Shown: positions 12,201 through 22,245 of the stretch, one piece after another
Layout: each line of letters starts with the position of its first letter
Numbering within the stretch: position 1 is the first letter of the stretch
Assembly (NCBI RefSeq): GCF_011386835.1
Contig: NC_088800.1
Location: forward strand, 1,116,001-1,180,000
DNA: 64,000 nucleotides
Direction: 5' to 3'
Source of the DNA: Chrysemys picta bellii
Taxonomy: Eukaryota; Chordata; Testudines; Emydidae
Notes under the pieces: model-generated
Database searches by the model: none
Seen by the model: only the letters and a program-made list of their open reading frames with translations
Told to the model about the DNA's origin: nothing
Program-made: the position numbers and the translations under genes

Positions 12201-13830
12201 TGTGTTGGGATTGTAGCCCTTTGGGTGTGTTCTGAGGCCTTAACCCAGGTCCCCCGGGAGCTAGAGCAGATGTAGTGGCACCAGCACATGCCCTAGGCAT
12301 TCCCCAGCTTACCCAGGAACCTGGATTCCTGCCTTGTTTCTTCTCTGCCGGCTTCACCACGGAGACAGCTCATCACCTTCCATTTCCATGGCTTACAGGC
12401 CAGTTGGGAAACTGCTTCCGCCAACACCCCTGTCCCCTCAGCCCACACTTCTGCTCCATATAGCTCCTTTCTCCCTCTCAGTCTCTCTAGCCAAGCTGCA
12501 TGCAGGGACAGTGACCAAGTGTAACTTTGTTGGCGACGCACAGGCTGGGGCTTCCTGGACTGACAACATCATGGCTAACAGACCTCAAGGAGGGCCAGCC
12601 CCCGAGCCCAGGGGACAAGGGGACGGCGCAGAGGAGGATGAATGGGTAGGTGGAAATACTTCCTCCCATTCCGGTTGAAGTGGGGAAGCAGGATCACAGG
12701 GAGGGATTAATCATCCGGGAAGTTCCTCTCTGAGCAAGGTCCAGCCGCTCAGGTGGGAGAGGCTGGGATTGCAGTCCTGGGGGCTGACTCCTCTAGGGGT
12801 ATGGCCAGGTACCAGCCTGGTGGGCTGCCCCATAGCAACGTGCCCTGGAGAGGGGTGGGCAGCTCTCCTGAGAGCACCGTCCTGCTAGGGCCATATTGAG
12901 TACACCAGCTCATCTTACAGAGGCCACTGATCAGCTGTCTGAGTGGGAGATCTCAGTGAAAGTGTGAAAGGCTCCATCCCCTGGGAGGCAGCCGGTCCCC
13001 TTGCCTGCGAGAGCTGCGTATTCCGTCCCTGTCCCAGGCTCCCTCCTCCAGGGCACACACAGGGGCTCTGTGCTGGCAGTGCCCATCCTCTGCAGTCTGC
13101 TCTGGGGACAGACCACAGGATGTACCAGCTGTCCCTGAGCTCCCCCTGTCCCGTGCAGAAAAGGTAGCCAGCCATGGGGCTGTGCAGTCCCTACAGTGCT
13201 TCAGCAGCTGCTGCTTGGATTGCAAGAAGTGGGGACAAACGGCCAGGCTGGGTCAGAGCATGGGCCCAGGTAGCCCAGGGTCCTGTCTCTGGCAGTGGCC
13301 AGTGCCAGCTGTGTTGGGGGGAGTGAACAGAACAGGCCAATAGTGATCCAACCCCGTCATCTACTCCCAGATTCTGGCAGTCAGAGGTCTATGGACACCC
13401 AGAGCACGGGGCTTTTTGACATCTGCACACCTGTATTCTGGGAGAGGGCTTCTGTCCTTTACAGCCAATGCTGTGCTTATTCCTGTACAATGCCCCTGCT
13501 CCAAGGAGCACCCATCTCGATTCCTGACTCGTACTTTGTTGTGTTTGTGGCTTTTCCACTTCTCCGTTTCTTCGGCCTGTTATCTGATGCTGCTTCTTGG
13601 ACACGCCAGCTCTGTGGCTACACGGCTCCCTCCTGCTAGTCCGTGATGAGGCCAGCAGTGGGCGCTGCACCACCAGCCAAACCCACACTGCTCTTGCCTT
13701 TCCCTCCTCCCTTGGCTCGCTGAGCCCATCCCCTCTCCTGGAGACCCAGCATGGCTGCTGGGTTCTGAGCCCAGCCCGGATTCTCTTTCGCCCTGACTGG
13801 CTCTATTGGCTTTTCCCTTAGGATGACTGA
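9144..13830 (+). CDS. ARPIN: ARPIN, Arp2/3 complex inhibitor (complete, six coding exons)
   Basis: ARPIN (C15orf38) binds and inhibits the Arp2/3 complex through its acidic C-terminus, damping Rac-driven branched actin at the lamellipodium and promoting turning of migrating cells. Coding exons: 9144-9235, 10002-10077, 11058-11190, 11844-12050, 12482-12645, 13822-13830. All introns are GT-AG and all phases join, giving 226 codons plus stop, the same length as I recall for human ARPIN. The ATG has a strong Kozak context (gccgccatga). Conserved blocks include GNGVILEGELLDVSRH, ERYYVLYIRPS, RRKFDAKGNE, KVNTGFLMSS, VEAKGDTDRL and ASWTDNIM. The C-terminus ends in an acidic DEWDD, with the Trp needed for Arp2/3 binding. 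No break is seen. The N-terminal 28 residues are the most diverged part. The gene lies in the same orientation as ANPEP downstream. Confidence 0.97.
9694..9812. mobile_element. Short MITE with TA target site (Tc1/mariner-like)
   Basis: The ends gggtgtccaga and tctggtcaccc are inverted repeats next to TA dinucleotides. The 119-base element lies in ARPIN intron 1. A close second copy is at 34391-34508, with the same central motif 'ggtggggggtaataggagcc'. The TA target suggests a Tc1/mariner origin; that assignment is inferred. Confidence 0.75.
10002..10077 (+). CDS. ARPIN: ARPIN coding exon 2
   Basis: Acceptor ctgcag|tggg, donor aag|gtgagc. Encodes GNGVILEGELLDVSRHLI and the following DINGRK, strongly conserved with other vertebrate ARPINs. 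Confidence 0.95.
10078..11057 (+). other. ARPIN intron 2, nothing else seen
   Basis: No second gene or clear repeat end is recognised. Open frames on both strands lack known motifs. Confidence 0.5.
11058..11190 (+). CDS. ARPIN: ARPIN coding exon 3
   Basis: Acceptor ctgcag|gagcg, donor ttca|gtaggt. Encodes ERYYVLYIRPSQAHRRKFD through KVNTGFLMSSF and ends in phase 1, joining to a Lys codon with exon 4. Confidence 0.95.
11844..12050 (+). CDS. ARPIN: ARPIN coding exon 4
   Basis: Acceptor gtggcag|aagtgg, donor atat|gtgagt. Encodes KVEAKGDTDRLSPEELKGL through the Glu-rich ELEKMELELGAEIRLKTRGD block. This is the largest exon and the main folded body of the protein. Confidence 0.95.
12482..12645 (+). 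CDS. ARPIN: ARPIN coding exon 5
   Basis: Acceptor ctctcag|tctctc, donor gaatgg|gtaggt. Encodes SLAKLHAGTVTKCNF, ASWTDNIM and the acidic linker, and ends exactly after the Trp codon of the C-terminal inhibitory motif. Confidence 0.94.
12646..13821 (+). other. ARPIN intron 5, nothing else seen
   Basis: This 1.18 kb intron has no recognised gene or repeat. Open frames on both strands overlap and lack known motifs. Confidence 0.55.
13822..13830 (+). CDS. ARPIN: ARPIN terminal coding exon (Asp-Asp-stop)
   Basis: After the pyrimidine-rich acceptor ttttcccttag come gat gac tga. This supplies the final two acidic residues that follow the Trp in the Arp2/3-binding tail. The coding part is only nine bases, the rest of the exon being 3' UTR. 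Known ARPINs end in the same EWDD arrangement, which supports the assignment over read-through of exon 5 into its intron. Confidence 0.85.
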   Translation, partial: DD

Positions 13831-14500
13831 GAGCCGAGGGACCTTCTCCACTGAGGCAGCCGCCGCTGTGTACAGTAACTTCTGTTCTCCTTGCTTTTGA
13901 CTCCACGGCACCAGGGAGGGGGCAGAGCCTGGCTGGGGGGATTTGCACCCCTGGGTTGTTCAGGATGCAGTTTGCACTGGGCCAGCCCTGAGGAAGAGGT
14001 CTCCATGCCCAGCTGGCCTCTGTATGTTTTGCAGTGTTTGTCCGCCGAGGCCTTTGGGGTCCACGTGACTCTGCCCTGAGTTCCAAGAATCCCTGTCCCT
14101 CCTCCCCACCTGCCTCCTGCTTTGGGCAGAGGCTGTGGCACAAATGCCCAAGCTCATGCTTCCCTTTGAAATGGATGGACTGCTCAGAGCAGGCAGCTCG
14201 GGCTTTTCCTGGCTGCTGTGAGCCGCAGGGGGAAGGTTGGCACTGCCCCTTTGCTTAGTGCACCCTGCCCAGCCGCTGCCCCTGAGAAATCCCACTCAGT
14301 ACGGGTGGATAAGGCCTGTCGGGCCCAGCCAGTCCATCTCCCTTGGCCATGGAGTCCTGCTCCTTATGGGACACTAACCCATGTATGCTGCCGATTGGAA
14401 ATGTCCCAAGCTGTGTGCACGAGCCATACTCTTAACACCCTGCCTGTGTATTTATGAGCAGTGGTTTTTTAATTAATAAATCTCTCAAACCTACACCAGA
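13831..14500 (+). other. ARPIN: ARPIN 3' UTR
   Basis: Non-coding sequence between the stop codon and the first AATAAA, about 670 bases. The exact cleavage site is estimated at 10-25 bases after the signal. Confidence 0.7.
14475..14480 (+). terminator. ARPIN: ARPIN polyadenylation signal
   Basis: Canonical aataaa in the context ttaattaataaatctctc, the first such hexamer after the ARPIN stop codon. Confidence 0.75.
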
Positions 14501-15794
14501 AGCGTGAGACTGATATTCTCAAAGCCTCCCCAGCCCTCTGCCCAGGGAGAACCGGCTCTTGTATCTTTTCCAAATACCGGCCTCTTCGTTTTGTCTGTAA
14601 CCTAAAAAAGAAGAAACTTTCAGGGGCAAGTAATACAAGCATCTCTGGCTGGCTGGGAAGAGAGGGTGGTTCTGTGGGGAACTTCCTTAGTTGCTGGCTT
14701 AAAAGGAACTGCCCTTAATTCCGTACCCTGTGCATGGGTAGAAAGGGCACGTTTTGTACACGGCCCACCTGGGCTGCCTGCTTTCCAGCGGGGATCTCTC
14801 ACTGAGGCACTAGAGATGTACTGTCAATTGAAAGGAAGCGTGTGTCTGCAACACAAGGCTGCCTGGCCCAAGGTGTGAACGGGGAAGCAGGGGCGAAAGC
14901 CCTTCTGGGGAAGTGCCTCGGGCTGATTTCCCACTTGTGGGCTGTCTCTAGCGATGATGGCGCCTGCGGGGCAGCCGCCCACCTCAGGAATACGGGGTGG
15001 GGGGGGCCTCCGCTTTCCCCAGCACGGAGTGCTGCTAGTCTGCTCCATGCAGAGTTCTAGGACAATGCCACGTCTGCTTGCCTGCCCGGGCCAGTCCTGC
15101 CCAGCAGTGCCATGGGGTACAATGAGGCGGGGCGTGGGAGTGGCAATCGCACACCCAAGGTTAGGCCTGTTTCCTCCCTAAGGTGTGTGACACTCCTACC
15201 AGCTCCTGGCTCAGCCAGGGTGTGTCCCCCCCCCCACTGGCAGGGCCCTGACCCCAGCAGCGCTGGGCAGTGTCCACTGGCCCTGGCTGCTCACCGTGTG
15301 TGTCCCCCGCTAGCAGGGCCCGTGGATCCCCACATCCCGCGTACGCCTCCACGGCCACTGGCCTCCACCACCCTCAGCGTGGGAGACAGCCGCGGTGGGG
15401 CCATGTGTCCTGCGGGGCCAGAGCTGGCCCAAGGGTGCTGCAGCTTGGACACAGTTAATGCCCTCCCTGGGAGACGCGTGGGGCCGGGGTCGGGATGGAC
15501 CCCGCAGAGTGTGGCATCACTGCAGAATGCAGCAGTGGAGCATGGCACATGAGCTTGCTGGGGCTTGCAGGGGCCAGCTGTCCACCAGCTCCCGCCTCCC
15601 GGCAGTAGCCTAGTGGGGGGGGGGGGGCTGGGGGAGGTGCCCCACTCCTGCTGCAATTCCACGGAAAGTGGAGGAGCTGAGGGGGAGCACAGCCTAGCAG
15701 ATGCAGCTATACTGGCGGTGGGGTGAGCCCCTGCTTAGGTTGTAGTGTGGGGGAAGAGGAAGGAGACAAAGCGGCAGAGTTGAGGGGCTGGCAG
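14501..15794. other. Intergenic, no gene recognised
   Basis: GC-rich single-copy-looking DNA. I looked for AP3S2 exons, expected downstream of ARPIN by human synteny, and found none. Confidence 0.5.
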
Positions 15795-16130
15795 GTGAGC
15801 GTGGCATGGGGTGGAGGGGGTCTGGCAGGGGAGCCTGGCACAGGGATGGGGGTGAGGGGTCAGCAGGGGAGCCTGGCACAGGGTGGGGGCTGGCAGGGGA
15901 GCCTGGCACAGGGATGGGGGTGAGGGGTCAGCAGGGGAGCCTGGCACGGGGTGGGGGCTGGCAGGGGAGCCTGGCACAGGGATGGGGGTGAGGGGTCAGC
16001 AGGGGAGCCTGGCATGGGGTGGGGGCTGGCAGGGGAGCCTGGCACAGGGATGGGGGTGAGGGGTCAGCAGGGGAGCCTGGCATGGGGTGGGGGCTGGCAG
16101 GGGAGCCTGGCACAGAGGTGGGGTGGGGGT
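15795..16130. repeat. 68-bp minisatellite
   Basis: Units containing 'ctggcaggggagcctggcac', 'agggatgggggtgaggggtc' and 'agcaggggagcctggcac' repeat about five times with a 68-base period. Each 68-base unit is itself two related half-units. Gly-rich and Pro-rich frames across it are artefacts. Confidence 0.92.
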
Positions 16131-17609
16131 GAGGGGCTGGCAGTTCATTTTACATCATCTCCACCCTTTCATTTTTCAGTGTGCCCTGGGTGATGATTAG
16201 GTTTCAGAGTTAACTGCTCAGAGGAGTGAGGCAAGTCGTCCCTCTCTTGCCTGGACAGCTCCAAGACACATGGAGGGGCTGCTCCGCCTGGGAGCTCAGG
16301 GGCTGCAGTGAGGCTAGGGACAGTGTTGTCTGCACTCTGGGGCGCGGCACTCTGCCGCAGAGGGCCACTGGGGGAGCGGACCAGAGGCGAAGTGCCCTGC
16401 CCAGCCAGCGCCAGGTGCCCTGGCTTGCGAGGAGCGTTCCAGATGGTGCAGCATAAGGAGTCCTCTCGGTGCCGTGTCTCTGAGCCCCCTCGCTCACCCT
16501 CGCCCCCACTGCGGGCTGGAGACCTTGGCAAGCCCCGTCCACAGACCTCCTAGGTGTCAGGCCAGTCCGAGCTGCTGCGCTCCCAGGGTGCATGCCACCG
16601 CCCTGGCTCTTGGGCGTCATTCGGGTTGTGCAGGGAGTTGTTTACATGCTGCCGAGCCCTATGGACAATATAACTGCAGCCTCTCGCTGTAGCCCTGAGC
16701 TCACCATCTGCCTGTGCTGGAGTTAAGGGTCAGCGACTTCCCTGGGGGCCAGGAGACTCAGCCCTGGCATGTGCCCCGAAGCTGTTGGGTGAGCAGCTCA
16801 GGGCCCCGTCTGTGTTCCCGTTACTCTGAGGCTGGGCAGCGCCCGGAGCAGCAGCTGATGAGGATGGAAACGGCGTAGAAGGAAGTTGCCACGTGGGCTG
16901 TGACTAGCTGGCCTTGTGATGGGATGGCTCAGAAATCAGCAGTTACTGCATGGCCATGGTGTGAGCGCTGGGAGGGAGCGGTGCCAGCCCGGTGTGCCAG
17001 TCCTGCCCCGTTCTGAGGGCACTCAGCACCTTCCCTGGTAGTGCTTCGGCTCTCTGTGCCCATCTGTACCGCTGCAGAGGGGATGGGTCACCCCAGCAAG
17101 CACTAGCAGCTTTTGCTCTAAAGGAAGCTGCTTCCAGCCCTTGGTTTTTTGCCCAAGGATCCAGGAGCGGCCCCGCGGGCTCCATCGCACCGGTTCGGCT
17201 GCACCGTTTGGGGCGTTAGCTCCGGATATCGGAGCCGGCACTGGCTCTGCACCCTCGGCTGTTCCTTTGTGCAGGCTCTCGGCAGCGCTCAGCCCAGCGA
17301 CTGTGCCGCTCACCGATGCCTCAGGCCCAGAGCGCTCTCCTGAAGGGGGAGTAACACTTCGAACAGACAAAAGCCTCCTTGCACTGCAGAAGCCCTGGCT
17401 GCCTCCCAGCGTGACTTGGCTGTGGCAGGCCCTGCTGGTGGTGGCTTGGGGCACCCAGGGCAGGGACCGTGGGGTGGCGAAGGGGAGGGACGTGTCTGTG
17501 GAAATCAACAACTTCCTTACGTGGCAAAACACAATTCTATAGGGATCCGCTGACTCCTTGCCACGCCCTGAGCAGCAGTGGGAGGCCTGGCCTTCCCCTA
17601 AACTGCCCG
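16131..17609. other. Intergenic, no gene recognised
   Basis: No exon, RNA gene or repeat end recognised on either strand. Confidence 0.5.
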
Positions 17610-17965
17610 GCTGGCACCAATGAGGGGGTACGAGGGGGTGAGGGCGCTGGCTGTGGGGCTGGGGATGAGGGGTTTGGGGTGTGGGAAGGGGCTCAGGGCT
17701 GGGATGCAAGGGGTGAGGGTGCAGGGTGGGGGCGGGGATGAGGGGTTTTGGGTGTGGGAAGGGGCTCAAGGCTGGGGTGCAGGGGTGTGAGGGTGCTGTC
17801 TGGAGGTGCGGGCTCTGGGGTGGGGCTGGGGATGAGGGGTTTGGGGTGTGGGAAGGGGTTCAGGGCTGGAGTGCGAGGGGGTGAGGGCGCTGGCTGGGGG
17901 TGCGGGCTCTAGGGTGGGTCCGGAGATGAGGGGTTTGGGGTGTGGGAAGGGGCTCAGGGCTGGGG
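17610..17965. repeat. G-rich minisatellite
   Basis: Imperfect units built on 'gatgaggggtttggggtgtg' plus 'ggaaggggctcagggctgg' recur about five times. The period is irregular, at roughly 60-115 bases. Confidence 0.8.
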
Positions 17966-20227
17966 CAGGGGGTTGGGGTACGGGAGAGGGTTCGGGGTGC
18001 AGGCTCCCTGCGGCGCTTATCTCCGGTGCCTCTCCGGAAGCAGTGACTTGTCCATGCGGCTCCTAAGAACAGGGGCAGCCAGGGAGGCTCCGTGCGCTGC
18101 CCCCGAGCACCGGCTCTGCAGCTCCCATTGGCTGGGAACCTCGGCCAATGGGAACTGCGGGGGCAGAGCCCGCACTCGGAGGCAGCTTGCGGAGCTTCCC
18201 TGGCCAACCCTGCGCTTAGGAGCTGCAGGGACAAGTTGCTGCTTCCCAGAAGGTGCCTGAGGTGAGCACCGTGGGGAGGCCGCACCCAGAACCCCCTCCC
18301 ACGCCCCGCCTGCCTGGGGCCGACCAGACTTGTAATGGCCCATTAGCGGTGCTGCCCGGAGCCATCGGGGTCCCTGTTTGACCGGGCGTTCCAGTTGAAC
18401 CCTACCCAGCAGGTGGCCGGCAGAAGGCCTGAAGCTGAGCTTCCCGGAACATGTTGTAACCCTGAAGGGCCCCCAAGGCAGCTGCGTCGCAGACCTGTCC
18501 AGCTGTCACTGCGCAGGGCTCGGATCTTTGGGCGGGGCCATCAAAGGCCAAGTGCACAGCTGGGCCGAGGGCTGCTCACTCTCGGTGCCGGAGCTTGGCA
18601 GTCACGGGGCCCTGGAGCCGGATGCTGCTGTCAGCATGTTGCCAGGAGCGCCTGCCCTCTGGAGCGGCACAGGCGGCTCTGTTGCTAATCCCTTTGGCGG
18701 TGCGTTGCCACAGTCACCTAAGCCCTGATTGCAGAGTGTTCCTGCCAATGCCCGGGTCTGTGGAGGCAGGCGAGGGGGAGGGGGACTCCAGCGGGGACGG
18801 GCCAGGCCCAGGGGATGAGCACCCTGGGGAAGGCTCCTGTCCGCCTTGTCCCTGGGCTCCTGTTGTGACACCAGTCTGTCGCAAGGGCACGGCAGTCACC
18901 CCACCAGCTGCACAGCAGGCTCAAGGCTGGGTGGGGGTTTGCCCTCTGAATGCCGTGTCCGGGTGGCATTAACCCTGCCCCCGTGTGTCTTTGTGCCCAT
19001 TCACCTGCTGGGCGACCTGTGTCCCGTCTGCCGGGGGAACCCCCCCAAGGAGCAGGGCCTTTCGGGTGGGCCGGCGGCTCGGTGAGAACACGTGATGGAG
19101 TGATTGGTCTCCATGAGTTGTTCTCTGGGTGCTCTGCTGGAGGTGACGCCAGGGCACGTTCCCCGCCGAGCGCGGCAGCAGGAGTGCCTAGCTGTGCGGG
19201 GTTTCAGTAAGTGCCGCTCCCTGGCACGTCCCTTCACAGAGGCCGTTCTGTTAGCACAGCCTGTTAACTTCTGCATGGCAGTGTGCTGCCCCAGAGTCTG
19301 GTGCCCGTTACCCCCCGGTGGCGCCCGATCCCCCCCCCGGTGGTGCCCATTCCCTCCTGGCAGTGCCCAATTTCCCCCATTGGTGCCCGTTTCCCCTTGG
19401 CTGTGCCCTGCCCCCCCGGCAGTGCCCGTCCCCCCGAGCGGGCAGGTGAGGGGCTGTGTGTTCATGGCTGCCGGGGTTTGCTGGGCTCCTGCGGTGTGTC
19501 TGGCTCAGGGTTTGGCAGCAGACGGCAGCTCCGCCGGCCAGCACCCACGGCTCCTCTTGTTGCTGGGCGCTGCCAGCGCCCCCTGTTGGTCTGTTCTGAG
19601 CAGCGGGTGTTCGGCTGAGCCCGCGGCGGGGGAGCCGTGCCCTGCGGGGTGGGGATGAGATCGGGCCCATTCCAAAGGCTGTTCAGGCCACTCCTTGCTG
19701 TTCCTGGCACTGCCAGAGCCTGGCACCGAGAGGGCCTGGTTAGCAGGGGTCTCGCCATCCCGTCAGCTGGCTCAGCAAAGCCTTGCCCTGATAGCAGGTC
19801 GGGTTTCTTCACCTCTACCCACGTGTGCTGCTGGCACTGGCAGCGCTGTTTACCTTTGTCAACCTTTGAGAGCCCCATAAAGCCATATAACGATGAAATG
19901 AAACACCCAGCGGGGCTGTGGGTTGCAGAGAAATAAACAGAGGGTCATAAACCCTTTATCTTGCCGGGTGAAGGTGGCTGCTGCTGAGACAGCAGGGCAG
20001 CCCGTCACCTGAGCTGGGGCATGACTACGGGGAAGTGTTGCCGTGGTTATTTTTGGTAACAGTCACGCACAGGTTGCGGGTAATAAACAATAATTCACGG
20101 ATGTGGCAGCTGTGCCACCGAGGGCGAGTGAGGGGGAGCAGGAACTGATAGCCCGAGCTGCCCTACCGCCCGGGGCTGAAGTCGCGGAGGTTGTGGTCTC
20201 CGTGACCGACTTGTAGCCTTAGACGTG
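17966..20227. other. Intergenic, no gene recognised
   Basis: GC-rich sequence. A short run of 'ggtgcccgttcccc'-like units at about 19300-19440 is a weak tandem repeat. No gene motif is seen. Confidence 0.5.
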
Positions 20228-20870
20228 TGTGACGAAGTGGGACTGTTCTTAATGTTTCTTCTGAATACTGTGTGGGTGCCTCAGTTTCCCCTATGCATTT
20301 CTTAAGTCTCTAGGGGGTGAGATTATTGCAGAGCAAAGGGCCAGTGCACATAAATGGCCGACACTCTGTCTCCTGGCAACTAATGGCCGGGGCCCTGCCC
20401 CCCTGCAAGGTGATAGCTAAAGGTGTTGGAGAACAAAGAGATCAGGTGACCTCCTGCCCCGGGAAAGGAAAAAGCCCAGAGGAGGAGGGTGAGTCAGTTA
20501 GTTTGGGGCTGGCTGGGGACAAGGAGTGAAGTGCAGAAGTGGGTGTCTGGCTCGCTGCCCCCCAAGATGGACCCGGCTGAGGGGTCCTGTTCTCTGTACC
20601 TACAAGCTCTGTTTTAGACCATGTTCCTGTTACTGGCTGGCTAAAAGTCACGTCTGACTGTGGCTTCCCCAGGACCCCGCCTGGGCGGACTTGCTGTGGG
20701 AAGCGCACGGAGGGGCAGAGGAGGCTGAATGCTCCGAGGTCAGACCCAGGAAGGTGAAGCCGTGTGAGCTTCTTGCCCTGAAAACAGTCTGCTCAGAGCG
20801 AGGAGACTTCACCAGAGTCCTGACGGGCTTCGTAGGGAGCAGTTCCAGAGCATCGCCCGGGGACTCCGTG
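20228..20870 (+). mobile_element. Ty3/Gypsy-type LTR, plus orientation
   Basis: Starts tgtgacgaagtgggactgtt. It is closely similar over its length to the reverse complement of 47763-48436, whose other end is the expected ...cgtgaca. It is followed directly by reverse-transcriptase sequence, so it is read as the 5' LTR of a decayed element. The last bases deviate from the family end (ccgtgga instead of ccgtgaca). Confidence 0.85.
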
Positions 20871-21703
20871 GATCTCCTCCCTGAGGTGGGAGCCAATCTC
20901 CCCATCAGGTGTTCCCCGTTCAGTCACTGGGAAAACCGCCCAGAACCTGGAGAGAGAGGTCAAGGACATGCTGGCTTTAGATGTGATCCAGCCGTTCAAC
21001 AGCCCATGGGCCTCACCCGCAGGTCTGGTCCCCAAGGAAGACGGGATGATCTGGTTTTTGGGGACTATTGGAAGCTTAAAGCCATCACCGTGTCCGATGC
21101 CCACCCCATGCCTAGGCCTGGGGAGATTCTAGACAAGCTGAGGGGGAGGGAGAACTTGGCCCTGGCGTACATCGATGACGTGTGTGTCTTTAGCCAGACC
21201 GGGGAGGAACATGTGTCCCAGGTGAAGAGGGTGCTGGGCTGCCTCAAGGAGGCAGGACTGACGGTAAAAGCCGAAAAGTGCAAGGTGGAGATGATCAGAG
21301 ATTGGCCCATTCCCCAGACCAAGAAACAAGTCCAGGCCTTTATCAGGATGGCGGGGTGCTACCGGAAGTTTGTACCTCATGTTAGCTCCCTAGCTGCCCC
21401 CATCCCAGAGCTAGGTGGGAGGGGTAAGCCACACGAGATGGTCTGGACCGAGCAGTGCCGGAGGGCTCCCTGTATACTGAAGTAGGCTCTAATCCAGGGC
21501 ACAGTAAATCTGGTAAACCCAGACTTTGCCAAGCTTTTTGCAGTGTTCACCGATGCCTCAGATGCAGGGCTGGGCATGGTGCTGATGCAAGCTGATGCTA
21601 AGTGGGGGAGACACCCCATCGGGTACCTGAGCAAGGTGCTCCCGGCATGCTGGCTGGTGGAATGGAAGCCCCAGGACAGGCTGGTGGATTATTGGCAGGA
21701 GGT
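20871..21703 (+). pseudogene. Decayed Ty3/Gypsy pol (reverse transcriptase and start of RNase H)
   Basis: Two frames carry recognisable Gypsy pol pieces. Near 20985-21110 there are segments around LDVIQPFNSPWASP and an RKLxAITVSDAHPMPR-type block. At 21160-21190 there is the catalytic YIDD, followed by EEHVSQVKRVLGCLKEAGLT and later YRKFVPHVSSLAAPI. At 21540-21580 comes an FTDASDAGLGMVLMQ motif, the start of RNase H. The segment between the first RT block and YIDD is deleted, a stop follows at 21483, and the rest of pol is gone. It is non-functional. Confidence 0.85.
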
Positions 21704-22245
21704 GGAGCTCTAAAGCAGTGTCTCTCAACATTTTTGATACCAGGGGCTGCCTTCCTAAACTGTAGCAGGGAGATCTCAGAGATCGGTGCTGGTCCACGGA
21801 CCTATCATTGAGAAACACTGCCCTAAAGCACATCTAGAGCTTGCTGATTATAGAAGCTTCTATTACCTTTTGAAACTTAAGATAATAACTCATTTGTGTG
21901 TTTACTTGCTTTAACCTTGAAAATAACTTTTGTTTCCTTCCCTGTTAATAAATCTGTAGATAGTTTATCATAGGACTGGCTACAGGCACGTCTTTGGAAT
22001 GCGATCGAAAGTGCAATTGACGTGGGGTAAGTGCCTGGTCCTTCGGGACTCAGAGTAACCTGAATGATGATGTTATTCTTGGAAGGGCCCATCTGTCGCA
22101 GCAGCAGGCTCACCTGGGTGGTGAGGCGGATCGGCGCACCCACGGGGACTGTCCGTGGCTCCATGTTCCGGCTGTCAGAGTGCCGGAGGGGTTTACACTC
22201 GATAACTGGCTGGTGCAATCTAGGTAGAGAACCCCTGCCCGTCTG
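21704..22245 (+). repeat. LTR-like repeat, copy C (plus orientation)
   Basis: The reverse complement of this stretch matches 46380-46800 and 53700-54110. Shared landmarks include 'tagaagcttctattacctt', 'ggtgaggcggatcgg' and 'ggtttacactcgataactgg'. In this orientation it has aataaa at 21945. It abuts the Gypsy pol relic and is itself split by a tiny hAT element at 21716. Confidence 0.75.
21716..21820. mobile_element. Tiny hAT element (105 bp) inside LTR copy C
   Basis: The ends cagtgtctctcaa and ttgagaaacactg are inverted repeats. The flanks ctctaaag and ccctaaag agree at seven of eight positions. The uninterrupted target can be read in the other LTR copies (their complement has ccctaaagcacatc), confirming an insertion. 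Confidence 0.85.

Noticed and set aside
12646..12680. ARPIN ending by read-through of exon 5 into its intron
   Set aside because: A consensus donor (gtaggt) follows the Trp codon, and an acceptor followed by Asp-Asp-stop lies downstream, matching the expected family ending and a total of 226 residues.
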